Shown: positions 53,701-64,000 of the stretch, piece by piece | Layout of the letters: each line of letters opens with the position of its first letter | Numbering within the stretch: the first letter of the stretch is position 1 | Source: Azorinus chamasolen | Lineage: Eukaryota; Mollusca; Bivalvia; Cardiida; Solecurtidae | Reading direction: 5' to 3' | Length of the DNA stretch: 64,000 nt | NCBI GenBank assembly: GCA_963576725.1 | Contig: OY755237.1 | Coordinates: forward strand, 68,504,499 to 68,568,498 | Made by a program: the position numbers and the translations under genes | Notes under the pieces: generated by a model | The model's database searches: none | Told to the model about the DNA's origin: nothing | Seen by the model: only the letters and a program-made list of their open reading frames with translations

Positions 53701-54125
53701 GAATTATTATTGCAAATGTTGACTCCTCCATCGGTACTATCATGTAGGTGGCAGTCTTATCAAATTAAACTTTTACATGTAGCCTTGATCTGTCTTGTTT
53801 CCATTCTGGACACATTTCTACTATATGGCCACATTAGGAATTATTAATGATTGCATCGGAATTATCCAGTTATGGATTCACATTCTCCATATATATGCCT
53901 CTCAGTTTCATTATATGTTTTATGTGAATTAATGGCTGCGCTAAATTGGCTCTCATATGGATATACATGAGGTTTATTATAGAAAATAAAATTCATTTAC
54001 TTTTTGTTTGCCTTAAAAACGACTCATACATATATTGCGGAAAAAGGAGACAATCTAAAGTTAACGCATAGGTGAATGATGAATCAGTTGACCATGAACT
54101 GAAATTAATATAGAAATTCATTCTG
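53701..54125. other. No recognisable feature
   Basis: Unmatched sequence directly upstream of the 5'-truncated non-LTR element. Confidence 0.4.
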
Positions 54126-54129
54126 GTCT

Positions 54130-55116
54130 ATGTTTTATATGTATCAATTCTTTAAAAATGGTAACTGGCATATGACACAGAAACGAATAGCACAGCATGC
54201 GTCATGTTCGCTACATAATTTGTTCACTGTATTAAACCAGGTAGAATTATCCACATCCGAAAAATGCAGACTATTTGATAGTCTAGTAGCACCTACATTA
54301 AATTATTGTGCTGAAGTATGGGGCAATCATCCCGCAAAAGATATAGAACTAATACACAACAAATTTTGTAGAAAACTTCTATGCGTTAAAACATCAACAA
54401 ATCTCGATTGTTTATACGGCGAACTTGGTCGTGTTCCTATGAGTGTTATGAGAGAAATCATTATGATTCGTTATTGGATAAACATAATAAACTCCGGATA
54501 TACGTCACTGTTATTTAAAATATACTCTTCGCTTAAGCGTGATGCAGATAATAGTAACAGCTACAGCGGTTCGAACTGGGCTCACCAGATAAAAACGATT
54601 TTAGACTCTATCGGCATGTCACATGTTTGGATGAATCAATCTGAAACTCGCATTTCAATCCAGAAGATAAAAGCAAGAATTCTCGAAATTTATAAACAAA
54701 CCTGGTACTCAAATATCAATAATGCAACAAAACTAGAAATATATTGTTTGTTTAAACATGATTTCTTCTTAGAACCTTACTTGGACTTTATAAAGGAGAA
54801 AAGGTTTAGAATTTCACTGACAAAAGTTAGACTTTCCTCACATCAGTTAGCGATCGAAACTGGCCGATACACTAAGACTAATAGAGACGATAGAAAATGT
54901 AAGCAATGTAATATGAATGTTATAGAAAACGAATTCCATTTTATGTTAGTGTGTCCCACATTTCGACATTTAAGAAATAGATATTTAAAAAGATATTATT
55001 GCCAATGGCCAACTTTACAAAAAATGCAAAATCTATTTTCAGAAAAATCAAAACGAGTCGTCTTAGATATTGCTAAGTACGTATATTTTGCCATGAAAAA
55101 TAGATTAGTAGAATAA
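54130..55116 (+). pseudogene. Non-LTR retrotransposon polyprotein, C-terminal fragment
   Basis: A 328-codon open frame, uninterrupted, so the insertion is fairly young. Residues 20-65 (KRIAQHASCSLHNLF...LFDSLVAPTLNYCAEVWG) match the post-palm/thumb region usual in jockey/CR1/L2-type reverse transcriptases, in particular 'LFDxLVxPxLNYxxEVWG'. Residues ~75-130 (IHNKFCRKLL...LGRVPMSVMREIIMIRYW) continue the same conserved block. Near the end KCKQCNMNVIENEFHFMLVCP is a CxxC...H...C zinc-knuckle-like motif typical of these C-termini. The endonuclease and the catalytic RT core with its YxDD box are missing. The ATG at 54130 is only the first Met after an in-frame stop at 54106-54108, not a native start. 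No function is expected. Confidence 0.85.
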
Positions 55117-55320
55117 CGATTTATATCGTTTATATACAATGCATGTCATCATAAGTTTAGACATTTTTATGTGTGCTGATTATGGACCTGACGGCACGTT
55201 AGTTCCTCAGTAAAACGATAGGTGTATGAGTTATGTATTTACTACTGTGTATACATTATGTTTGCTATGAGCTTTTTATGATGCTGAATGCAATAAATGA
55301 TTGATTGATTGATTGATTGA
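54130..55320 (+). mobile_element. 5'-truncated non-LTR retrotransposon (3' end)
   Basis: It consists of the C-terminal coding end of a reverse-transcriptase polyprotein, ~175 bp of 3' UTR, and a tail of (TGAT)n at 55298-55320 just after an AATAAA-like word (CAATAAATG). A short tandem tail instead of poly(A) is common in CR1/L2-like and related clades. Truncation at about 54130-54145 fits incomplete target-primed reverse transcription. No upstream RT palm motifs are present. Confidence 0.85.
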
Positions 55321-55937
55321 TATGTATCAATAAGCGCAACCAATTAGCAAAAGAGAAACTAGAAGTGACTAAAATGCAAGTAACTGGTTCCACATTAAGC
55401 GAATGTTGTGTCTCGACTGGGTCACGGTCCCTTACCTTATTTTCTACTCCCCTTCAAAATCAGCTTTGAATGCGGTATCCGCAATTTGTAAACTGGGTAT
55501 AGGTTTAATGCAGTAGCTGAACTATAATAACTGAATACTGTTAGAATATTTTTTTAGTAGTCTAAAAGTGAATACATGTATGCTCATATATAGATCATCC
55601 TGTACTCATATAGAATCCCCCTAAAAACTATCAGCAAACATGGACAATCGATTAAATTTTATTGAATGATAACACCAAACTACGAGCAGAGACCGGTATT
55701 GATTTTCTGAATTCAATTAAATTACCTTGTCATAAATTCAAGTATCATTTTCTGGATTGATTCGAATTTGTCTGATCAAATGACACATTTTTAATGATGT
55801 ACACCATATCGTCACCTGTGGGTCACGAATATCTGTTTATTACTGAAATGATAGTATGGCTTTCTGTGTTTGAATTTAATGTATGTTTCTGTGAAAATGT
55901 TTGAACTGGTAACACAGCTTATTATTGTGTGGCGGCC
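55321..55937. other. No recognisable gene
   Basis: AT-rich DNA with no supported feature until the 282 bp tandem pair. Confidence 0.45.
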
Positions 55938-56461
55938 GTAAAACGTCGCCCCGTACTCCATTCTCAGTGTTGTTATACCTTCTGATCCTTCGAGATCATG
56001 AATTTCAGTACTTCTTGTTCTGAAAATTGAATACCGCTTAAGCCGGTGCTAGGGGACGTGAGCAGTGTTGCACTTTCAATTACTGCTCATGAACAGACTC
56101 AATTAAACCGAGTCTGCAATTTTCTCTTTTTGTGTTGTAATTTTTGCTTTCGGGGGATCACCACCTTTCAGAATTTATAATCTTCACAACAGCAGGTGTT
56201 AAGTGCTTGTGTGGCGGCCGTAAAACGTCGCCCCGTACTTCATTCTCAGTGTTGTTATACCTTCTGATCCTTCGAGATCATGAATTTCAGTACTTCTTGT
56301 TCTGAAAATTGAATACCGCTTAAGCCGGTGCTAGGGGGCGTGAGCAGTGTTGCACTTTCAATTACTGCTCATGAACAGACTCAATTAAACCGAGTCTGCA
56401 ATTTTCTCTTTTTGTGTTGCAATTTTTGCTTTCGGGGGATCACCACCCTTCAGAATTTATA
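55938..56461. repeat. 282 bp tandem pair of a 242 bp dispersed unit
   Basis: Unit 1 (55938-56179) and unit 2 (56220-56461) are almost identical, with GTAAAACGTCGCCCCGTACT at the start and TTTCAGAATTTATA-like ends, separated by ~40 bp that include TGTGTGGCGGCC. A third copy lies inverted at 13426-13669. The plus frame at 56328-56546 lies across unit 2 and is not supported as a gene. Confidence 0.9.
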
Positions 56462-56489
56462 CTTTTGTCTTTCAATACGGTCATGTATA

Positions 56490-56650
56490 AATCACGGTAG
56501 AACCTGTCGTAACTTGCCATCAAAAAGGTCTAATTATGGGTTGTAATGTAGGTGGTAGCTTAATACTGGTGAAAACATGATATTGGACTCTTAGCTTTCT
56601 GTATTACTTTGATAGTATTAACCACCTGTTCTTAAAGATTCCTTGGTCTA
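56490..56650. mobile_element. Family D element, decayed
   Basis: ACGGTAGAACCTGTCGTAAC, AGGTGGTAGCTTAATACTGG and TAGTATTAACCACCTGTTCT keep the hairpin arms; the ends are degraded. Confidence 0.55.
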
Positions 56651-56944
56651 ATTAATATAAGGTCGCTTGAGACAGGTTCTTCTATACATAAAGTGCACGT
56701 TGAGCTTGACATTACATAGATGCGATACATATTAATTAGCATTTTCCGTTTCCTATGTAGAAGGAAATTGTAACATTCTGACAACTGGTTCATTTGCATT
56801 GATTGATCCACTAAATGCTGACTTTTAAGACACAATCAAACGAGCAAATACTACAATATGGGAAATAAGGACAGCTCAATACAATTTCACCTCCTGGGCA
56901 AACTTGTGTTGGTAGAAAATGTCATCAATAGTATGGCAATGGTA

Positions 56945-57149
56945 CAGTAAAACCTCGCTAATGCGACCACCTAAAAGAAGTATAATTCTGGGTACTATAT
57001 GCAGGTGATAGTTTAATGCAGGACAAAAGTAATGCAGAAATATCATATAGGCGCTTTATGCATTACTTTTGTCCTGCATTAAGCAACCACCTGTTTATAA
57101 AGACACCCATGTTTATTCATTAAGTGGTCGCATTAGAGGGGTTCTACTG
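56945..57149. mobile_element. Family D element, well preserved
   Basis: CAGTAAAACCTCGCTAATGC and its mirror GCATTAGAGGGGTTCTACTG, with TA flanks (56943-56944, 57150-57151). Arms TTTAATGCAGGACAAAAGTA and TACTTTTGTCCTGCATTAAG surround ATCATATAGGCGC. It is a good reference copy. Confidence 0.85.
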
Positions 57150-57780
57150 TATCAATTAGTTGATTATCAATCAATGACCAGACGCTGAGTTACTCGGTCT
57201 CTCTTGCACCTCATCTTGGGCTATTATTTCATTCATCTGACCGCAGCAGGCTAAATGTTAATTCTAAACAAAATAGCATTGCGTCAGTGTGACATTGATC
57301 TTATAATAACCCTAATATCTCAATATGATATAAAACCTCTTAACTGTTTTAGGTCGCTCATATGGATGCTTTACACCGGAAAACGATCGCCTGTGGACAC
57401 GTGGTTAGTGGGACACAGTAACTAAGAGTTTCTTTATTCAGCAATAAATAGAACAAACATATGGTCCCTCTCTGTAACAAAACGGTTTTTGGCAGATGAG
57501 CCAGTCCAAAACACATCCCCAAGGACAGCATGAGGAAACAGAAAGAGATATATTTTATACATAAACTGTGTAAATATCAGTAAATGACCGTTTAGGATCA
57601 ACACGGTCAGCGATATATTCTGTTTATTACTGTAATTACCAAGCAACTACTCTACTTTATAAAAACTTCTACCAGAACTGTATATACGCGTTTGTTAGTT
57701 ATCTATAGATGCCCTATAGAATCTCATACTGATGCAGTATTTGAGCGAACTCTGCAATTTTATAGTTTGGACACCATTAT
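57150..57780. other. No supported gene
   Basis: A family B-like scrap (CAGACGCTGAGTTACTCGGT, 57180) is the only match. The 70-codon minus frame at 57434-57646 has no motif I recognise. Confidence 0.4.
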
Positions 57781-57923
57781 ACATGCTCATAAAACGTTTT
57801 AGTTGAGTCAGAGCTCGTTCTCAAGTTTTTGATTGGTCAGATTTGGCCTTTGGCTCAAATCTGACCAATCAAAAGCTTGAGAACAAACTCAGACTCAACT
57901 GAAATCTTTTATAAGCATGGACC
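57781..57923. mobile_element. Family H foldback element
   Basis: ACATGCTCATAAAACGTTTT and the mirror end TCTTTTATAAGCATGG enclose CTCAAGTTTTTGATTGGTCA and TGACCAATCAAAAGCTTGAG. The loop is near 57852. Confidence 0.75.
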
Positions 57924-58908
57924 CATATGTGGTAGACCAATATACGCTCGGTTAAGGATTACATATTCGTAAGACACAGGTTCTTGTAAATGTTTTTAGT
58001 TTTTTACCATTTGTAAATATCTTGAATGAATCGTTCTCCTGGTGTTGTTTATGTTAGACTGATAAGCCTCACCTGTCCGATATTAACAATATGAATTTGT
58101 TATGGGCAATATGTCAGTGTCACGTAATTGATTTAGCAAATACATTAGTCGACCGAGTTACTACAACATATCGATGGTTTGCGTACCATTTATATATAAA
58201 TCATTTATATAAACTGAACTTACACAAGTGACATCATATTGATATTTGATTTATTATCTTGTTATCGATCAGATACAATCGGCATCGATGAGTGCACTGC
58301 AGAAAAATGGAGTCTTTACAGGTATTAACATAAAGCAATGTGCAGCCTGAATTTATTTAAAATGCGGAATACATGGTTTGATAGTTGGTGTTAGTTTCAA
58401 TGTTAATTGTATGACAGAAACGTTAAAATAATTTCATTGAAACCGACACTAGTTTTAAGGTCAAGCGTACATTAACCAATACTATGTGATCAAGACATCT
58501 TGTAATCATTACTTAAATATACCACCTGTAAAACAATTCTGGCCTGCCATATTAGTTTGTTTGGTGTGATCAATGATAAAATGTACCACCTGGATAAAAC
58601 AAAATATGAACCATGAATTTGGTTGATTGGCTATATTCATTTGCTACCTATGAGAAATGGTGTATCTTAGAACTTACCACCAATATCATTTGATGGCCTT
58701 TCAAGGTAAGACGGTTCGTATCTGTTTTTATTCAGTTTAGAAACGGGGTATAATTTTTATTATGGTTGCATATAAGTCAGTGAGGTAAACAGTGATGCTA
58801 AAATACATATGTATAGAGCCAGCGTATAGAGGACGGACATTTGTTCATATAATATCTTTATGCCTCTTATCTCAACGGGAAAGTAATCAATGTAGGCTAA
58901 GTTCTATA
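57924..58908. other. No recognisable gene or repeat
   Basis: About 1 kb of AT-rich DNA with nothing I can support. Confidence 0.45.
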
Positions 58909-59084
58909 CAGTAACACCATTCTAAACCGGAAGTTAAATTTAGTATGAATATCGGACCTGGAGACAGGTGGCAGCTTGATGCAGAGTGAAAACCGTACGG
59001 AAACCTCCTCTAGGGGAATTTCACCATCCTAAAAGTATCTAAAGTTTCTTCTCTGCTAGAATTCCAGTTAAGAGGGGTTTCGCT
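58909..59084. mobile_element. Family D element, right arm shortened
   Basis: CAGTAACACCATTCTAAACC with TA before it, then GACAGGTGGCAGCTTGATGC, CTCCTCTAGGGG, and TCTGCTAGAATTCCAGTTAA with a degraded right end. Confidence 0.6.
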
Positions 59085-59769
59085 TTGAAATATATATTAA
59101 GCAGTTCAATCATACGAATAGTTCCCCGTCTCTAAAAACATCACTTCTATAAAAAAAAAATCAGGAATGCAATAACGTAAGTGCCTATCGCCGGAGCATC
59201 TGATTTAGAGACATTGATTAATTGGATTTGTTGAGCCCTTTGATCTTAATTATAAAATTGACAGGGTGTGTTTGGCACACGTACTGTAACGCATGCAATT
59301 TTAATGAACTTCAACGAAACTCATAATCAAACTTTCAAAGGCGTATTTAAATTCCGTAATATGTCAAGATGATACTGTATATGTTAATGTTAATCTAAAA
59401 ACATATATTAAATATTAAGAATGAGTCATTGCGCATATGACCGGCATTAAGTTAACAGTTTACGTCATAGATACACCCTTTTAAGACCTTTGCAAACAAG
59501 ATATGTCCAGATTAGACGTGCATCCTACATGGTCTGCTCAGTTTGCGTATGACATAACCTAGATCTGGCTCTAAAAGTTTCTTTGATTCTTCAGTGTTGT
59601 GTCCAGACATCATTTGAAACATCTTATAAATATTCACAATGTCATCATATATTACACTGATATTTAAGTATTGACGCGCCAACAGTCTTGTTGCTGGCAA
59701 ATATAGAAACGCACTGCGATGCTAGGCTACGTTATTGCAAGCACAGCGGTAGTTATGTTTCTGTATTTG
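59085..59769. other. No supported gene; family A remnant at 59485-59560
   Basis: GCAAACAAGATATGTCCAGA, TTAGACGTGCATCCTACATG and GTCTGCTCAGTTTGCGTATG look like a decayed family A core. Nothing else is seen. Confidence 0.4.
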
Positions 59770-60285
59770 TTCGAGTACCTGTCGTTCATTGCACCTGCCA
59801 TTCGTTCCTTCATCATGTGTAATATCATGTTAAGATGGTCATCGGCTCACTTAAAGCACCATGGCTGAATGGTTATGGCCTTCGATTGACGATTACTTCA
59901 CCTCAAGTACATGTACCTATCGTTCAGTGTACCTACAATCTGTTTCTTCATGATATACAGACTTGTCTTAATATACTTCCAGCTTTACTACAAGCGCAAT
60001 GACCGAGTGGTTATGGCCTTCGGCTGACCAATTGTTACTCCTCTTCCGACTTTCACCGCTTTAAGTCATTTCTCAGCCTGGGCTTTTGCAGTTTTAGGAA
60101 GCCTTCCGGTTGTTCGGTGGTTCTACCTGAAATTCTTCTACGCAATGAACAATGGAATATGTTCCGCGCAAACAAAAACAACTCCTGGGTCTTCCTTGAC
60201 CTGTAATTAGCTGGGTGTCCCGATATCTCTGAAATACTGTTAATGCGACGTAAACCTGATACAACGATACAAACAAACAAAATAA
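59770..60285 (+). mobile_element. tRNA-derived SINE with duplicated head
   Basis: Two heads, GGCTGAATGGTTATGGCCTT (59864) and GACCGAGTGGTTATGGCCTT (60000), each have a Ser/Leu-tRNA-like A box. The upstream ~100 bp is duplicated too (CTGTCGTTCATTGCACCTGC and CTATCGTTCAGTGTACCTAC), giving a repeat of about 138 bp. The second head leads into a body and a 3' end GAAATACTGTTAATGCGACG, then TACAAACAAACAAAATAAAA, similar to the 3' end of the SINE at 28345-28672. B boxes are degraded. Confidence 0.65.
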
Positions 60286-60589
60286 AACTAAAAGTGCACG
60301 TTTCTTCCAGTTATTATCAATAACACAATCAAAGAGTCAAGCGAATGGGATTCTAATGTAACTCAAATGATATTTTAGATATTTGAAATGGATTTAAATG
60401 ACTCACAATGAATATGATATAACATAAACAGTTCGTTTGTTTGTTGTAAAGTATGTGACCAAAAACGGATACACCCGTAATGTCGGCACTCAGTAGCCAC
60501 GGGTGCATGTATGTGTGTTTCTTTTAACTTTTTCAATGCAGAATTTTACTATTGCAAAATTCAAACACCAGCTTATGCTAACCTTGAAC
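60286..60589. other. No recognisable feature
   Basis: I see nothing supported. Confidence 0.4.
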
Positions 60590-60700
60590 ATTCATGGATG
60601 TGTTAAGGAAACAATGACAAATAGTGTAGACCCAGATGGGATGGCTCCTCTAGGAACCCTCCCATCTGGGCCTACACTGTTTGCAGATGACGTTAGTGAC
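60590..60700. mobile_element. Family A-like palindrome
   Basis: AATAGTGTAGACCCAGATGG and GATGGCTCCTCTAGGAACCC, then TCCCATCTGGGCCTACACTG form a strong hairpin (60622-60681). The ends lack a clear TTAA. A second weaker core, AACAGAGTATACCCAGATCA, lies at 60797-60816. Confidence 0.6.
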
Positions 60701-61350
60701 TAGTATCCTATACTGATAGGGTCAATGGCAAATTTGTATCAAATTTCTATACCTAAACTGGAATGCGCGATATTCGTTCATCTACACGCATTTGCAAACA
60801 GAGTATACCCAGATCAAAGGGCTTCTGTACGAGTCTTCAACAATTTACCTAAAATTGCACCCCTCAATAACCATTCATGCATTATTACCAAACTGAAAAT
60901 ATGTCATCTTTATGATGTCCTCTTTCAAGTCTAATCAGTTTTTACGCATAACTTTTCGCCTCCAAAACGATTGTGGTCAATTTGATTAAAATGTCTTTGA
61001 GCAACATTAATATTTGGCCATTTTCCTAAAATGGCTTTATTGTAAAAAGCATCTTCTCTACTATTAATATTTAGTAAATTTGTTCCTGGGATGACCATCT
61101 ACCTAATTTTTTCAAATGATCCCGGCCTGCATATGAACATTGCGGTCATGGCCGTCGTCAGTTCTCCTAATATGGCTTAACAGTAAGCATTTGGACATAA
61201 TCTTCTCCAAAATATTTGATTGTCAGTTGGTATTATAATGTCCTTAAGCGACACTCCACTCAGATTGCTCAATTATTTTGAATATTTGTGCCTCCAACTT
61301 GCATTCATGAAATAGAGCTCATGACTCTCTTGTGTCTTATCAGGAAACAT
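60701..61350. repeat. Degenerate dispersed repeat of uncertain type
   Basis: Two related stretches (about 60985-61100 and 61145-61270) share words such as TGTC(T/C)TT(G/A)AGC(A/G)ACA and CATCTTCTC/AATCTTCTCC. They resemble a low-copy tandem of bivalve-type dispersed repeat. This is a weak call. Confidence 0.3.
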
Positions 61351-62415
61351 TTGCCTTGGATGAGTGTCGGATATTCTGTTTATGCCCTCGGAATCGCTGA
61401 CCTGGGATTAGTTTATTTTTTGCCTGTTGAGCATCTTTGACTATAACATTTGAAACATACGCGATAGAGACGTGATACTTGATCACCAGGTGAGAAACTT
61501 AGTCTTATTGTGAGCCTCTTGCCCTAATTTAACAGCCATTAACCTGACAAAACCAAACGATTCAAGTCATTGAGGTTTACACAAACTGTAAATGACAGCT
61601 ATTGTGCTAAACATACTCTAAATAGCATAGTTTCTTCACCAAACGTTTCGTAATGGCAACATCTAATAATTAAATCAATAGTATATAATACAAATAATGC
61701 ATATAATCTATCCACATTCGCACTGGCCACTTTTGCAAACTTCTGTCTGCCAACTTCTGCATAACAAATTCAATACCAAATACTGAGCGAATTGACTCTT
61801 AGGCCCTTCACACCTTTAATAAGGGATACACACACAAGTACATGTGCATATACATATGCGTATGAAAATGTATGTAACAACTAACGTAACGTGTGTCAAA
61901 AGACAAATACGCTTAGTCATACATATTAAACTGCATAACTACAGATTTACCGATCCGCGTTTACCACTAAATATCAGTTTCGGCATAGATTTATCATGAC
62001 ATGTCACGGCCAATAGTAATATTAAATATAATATGCATTATTAAAACACAATGCTGTGTATCAGAGCCTTTTCTAGCGATGTCGGTCGTATCTAAGTATA
62101 TAAATTCGGCAAAAACTGCTGAAAAGAGCTGTAAGTCGCCCTTGGGTCTATAATTGAAATATCGAACATCTCTATTCACCGCTGTAAATTACAGCTTCCG
62201 GATGTCAATACCAGTCCGAAGCAATATCCGTCTCCTGTCCAACACGTTAATATAAAGTCTAAATCCTCTTTATTGTTCACTCTAAAATAAAACGGCTCTC
62301 TGTACTGAGTTACCGTGTAAAGAGTAACATATGCAGTAATAGTTGATGTTCAATAGTAAACATATTCCCCGATATGTTAAGTTATGTCATGCAGTGAAAG
62401 GAGGATATTGCGATA
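61351..62415. other. No recognisable gene
   Basis: A 61-codon minus frame at 61994-62179 has no motif. No repeat is matched. Confidence 0.4.
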
Positions 62416-62776
62416 CAGTGTTCCCTCTCTACAACGACACCCTTTGGGATACGAAGATTGTATGTGTTGTTCAGAGGGAGTTGTTATAGGGAGGGAAAAT
62501 CAAACAAAATTAGCTTGTTTGCAGATCCCCAGATAAGGTTATTTCGAGAACTAAAACCGTTATGCCTCTATCAAACCCTATGTTGTGACCACTCTTTAGA
62601 ATCGTCACAAAGTGACGATTCTAAAGAGTGGTCACAACATAGGGTTTGATGGAGGCATAAAGAAAATATGATGGAAAAAAATTGTTTCTGGAGCCTCGTT
62701 GTTTCGGAAACAGTGACATGCGTTGTTGTAAGGAGGGAATCGTTATTGGGAGGGCCGTTGTTGGGAGGGAGCACTG
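62416..62776. mobile_element. Family E element copy 4
   Basis: CAGTGTTCCCTCTCTACAAC and mirror end ...GGGAGGGAGCACTG with TA flanks (62414-62415, 62777-62778). The central palindrome is intact (GAATCGTCACAAAGTGACGATTC centred near 62611). Same orientation as copy 1. Confidence 0.85.
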
Positions 62777-63104
62777 TATACAAATATTGCAGATCCAGAG
62801 TGTTACTAGACGAGTCCTCTGGTAACTAAGTCATTCATTTTGCTTTAGCAAATCAAACATTTTTTTGCTAAATTAACTCCATTGTTGAACACTTATTGTT
62901 CGTTACATTTTGAATATACAGCATTCAAATTTTCAAACCGATAACATTCTGGATACGGCAGTATATAGTTTGTATACAATTATAGAACACCGAATCGTTT
63001 ACGTAAAGTGTGTTATGTGGTTGGTTAAACTAACGTGTTAAACTCACAATGTTAAGGTATAACTGCGTTAACACGAACGCTCGACTAAGTATCAATACTG
63101 GTCT
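62777..63104. other. No recognisable feature
   Basis: I see nothing supported. Confidence 0.45.
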
Positions 63105-63200
63105 TTGAAAACAGGCAGCTGCTTAATGCAGTAGTAAAGGCATGCACACAGCCCCCAGATGAAGTATATGCACGATTGTCACACTGCAATAAGTGTGCAC
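63105..63200. mobile_element. Family D core fragment
   Basis: CAGGCAGCTGCTTAATGCAG, TAAAGGCATGCACACAGCCC and CACTGCAATAAGTGTGCACC keep the hairpin plan without ends. Confidence 0.45.
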
Positions 63201-63320
63201 CATTCACGTATGTTTTATTAAAAAGTTCAAATGAACAAACTTTAACTGTATCAAGAAGTTTCAGTTTGTATAACTGAATGGCCATAACTATTATACAAGT
63301 GTATAGCACAGCACCATATA

Positions 63321-63571
63321 CAGTAGAATCTCTATATAGCGATCACTTAACCCCTTACTCCATGAATATTCACGCAAGCAATTATGACACCATGAATATT
63401 TATGAACTGATTAAGATGTGTTATCATGACAGAACTGTATAATTAGATCTATATTATATTATAAACACACAGAACAGACTCTGATCTGAAGGAACCTATA
63501 GGAACCGTCTGATCTGGATCTACTCTGTTTGCAAAGTCGTAGAAAGGCGTATTTAAGAAGTGAATGGTTAA
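63321..63571. mobile_element. Family D end cut by a family A TTAA-type element
   Basis: A family D left terminus (CAGTAGAATCTCTATATAGC, with TA before it) runs to 63346 and is followed by a complete family A element, 63347-63571. That element runs from TTAACCCCTTACTCCATGAA to AAGTGAATGGTTAA, with core CTGAAGGAACCTATAGGAAC and TCTACTCTGTTTGCAAAGTC. TTAA lies at 63347-63350 and 63568-63571. The rest of the D element is not found to the right. Confidence 0.75.
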
Positions 63572-63579
63572 CGCATATA

Positions 63580-63660
63580 ATTAATTACATTCATACGCGT
63601 TTAAGGACCTTTACAAAGCCCGATATCAGAGGGCACCTATAGGAGTCATTCATTCACAGT
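63580..63660. mobile_element. Family A remnant
   Basis: TTTACAAAGCCCGATATCAG and GGGCACCTATAGGAGTCATT, with a degraded right side. Confidence 0.4.
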
Positions 63661-64000
63661 CTGGTTGTTTTCTTTAAAAATAATATAGATATGATTCTAC
63701 TGTTTCTGCTAATAATTAACAGTGCCTGATTTCACACGCCATTGTAAGCAAATCATCTAACTAACAGTATGATGTCACTATTGCTTACATGGATAGTCAT
63801 AGATGAAAAGGTTTTTAAATACAAAGGGGATATCGAAATGCAGACGCATGTACTTGTAGCCATCGGCTATTTTATAAATACGGAAGATCGTTTTCTGTGC
63901 TTTTTGTGACCGTTGCATAATGCATTTTACTGTACTAGAGATTTATTTTCTCAAATATAAACAGCTTGTTAAAGTGTTAATAAACTACAATACCATTTTA
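63661..64000. other. No recognisable feature
   Basis: The window ends in unmatched AT-rich sequence. Confidence 0.45.

Noticed and set aside
54130..55116. Host gene of 328 codons
   Set aside because: The residues match the post-palm and zinc-knuckle C-terminus of non-LTR polyproteins, and a (TGAT)n tail follows.

Overview
The window looks like intergenic, repeat-dense DNA from an AT-rich animal genome, most likely a bivalve mollusc. The main clue is the tandem repeat at 20970-21700, which carries the 'GGTCACTAGGTCAAAT' phrase and a GCTCACC...GTGAGC-type hairpin that I associate with clam and mussel genomes. SINEs with Meta-like 3' ends and a non-LTR fragment ending in (TGAT)n agree with this. 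I recognise no host protein-coding gene, no rRNA, no convincing functional tRNA, no CRISPR array and no bacterial operon structure. Nearly all open frames are short (60-110 codons) and fall in palindromes or tandem repeats. The two that carry recognisable protein are transposon relics: a Tc1/mariner-type transposase pseudogene (2578-3115, minus) and the C-terminal end of a non-LTR reverse transcriptase (54130-55116, plus).

Most of the window is built from short non-autonomous inverted-repeat elements. One super-group is bounded by TTAA followed by CCCTTT/CCCATT-like termini (piggyBac-like by TTAA target choice). It contains sub-families called here A (GACGGCTCC core), B (GACGCCGAG core), C (GAGCATTTGCTCC core) and a few others. 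Another super-group is bounded by TA-CAGT...ACTG-TA (pogo/Tigger-like by target and terminus). It contains family D (about 160-210 bp), family E (about 360 bp, four copies at 8511, 27904, 33236 and 62416) and family I (4405, 7062). Empty-site comparisons inside the window support precise insertion at TTAA: 10965 (empty) against 11150-11351 (filled), plus a nested insertion at 22344-22567.

The most striking object lies at 43221-48679. It is a 5.46 kb foldback-type element made entirely of a ~132 bp tandem repeat in two inverted arms that meet at about 45304. It has ~180 bp terminal inverted repeats and a perfect 9 bp target duplication (GCCGAAACA). It sits in a dispersed repeat whose unoccupied relative is present at 30935-31290. 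No transposase is seen in it.

Layout. 0-10 kb: TTAA and TA elements, a mariner relic, E copy 1. 10-17 kb: a 193 bp tandem duplication carrying a TTAA insertion, a hAT-like element, and a ~2 kb tandem segmental duplication whose two copies differ by insertions. 17-30 kb: sparse DNA, a bivalve tandem repeat, nested TTAA elements, a 19 bp minisatellite, E copy 2, a SINE. 30-43 kb: more inverted-repeat elements, E copy 3, a 30 bp minisatellite at 36.1 kb, and a long featureless stretch. 43-49 kb: the foldback element. 49-64 kb: an ~85-90 bp tandem repeat, the non-LTR relic, a 282 bp tandem duplication, a SINE with a duplicated head, E copy 4 and further elements. Nothing here forms a pathway. The window is a record of mobile-element activity, with movement presumably supplied by transposases encoded elsewhere.
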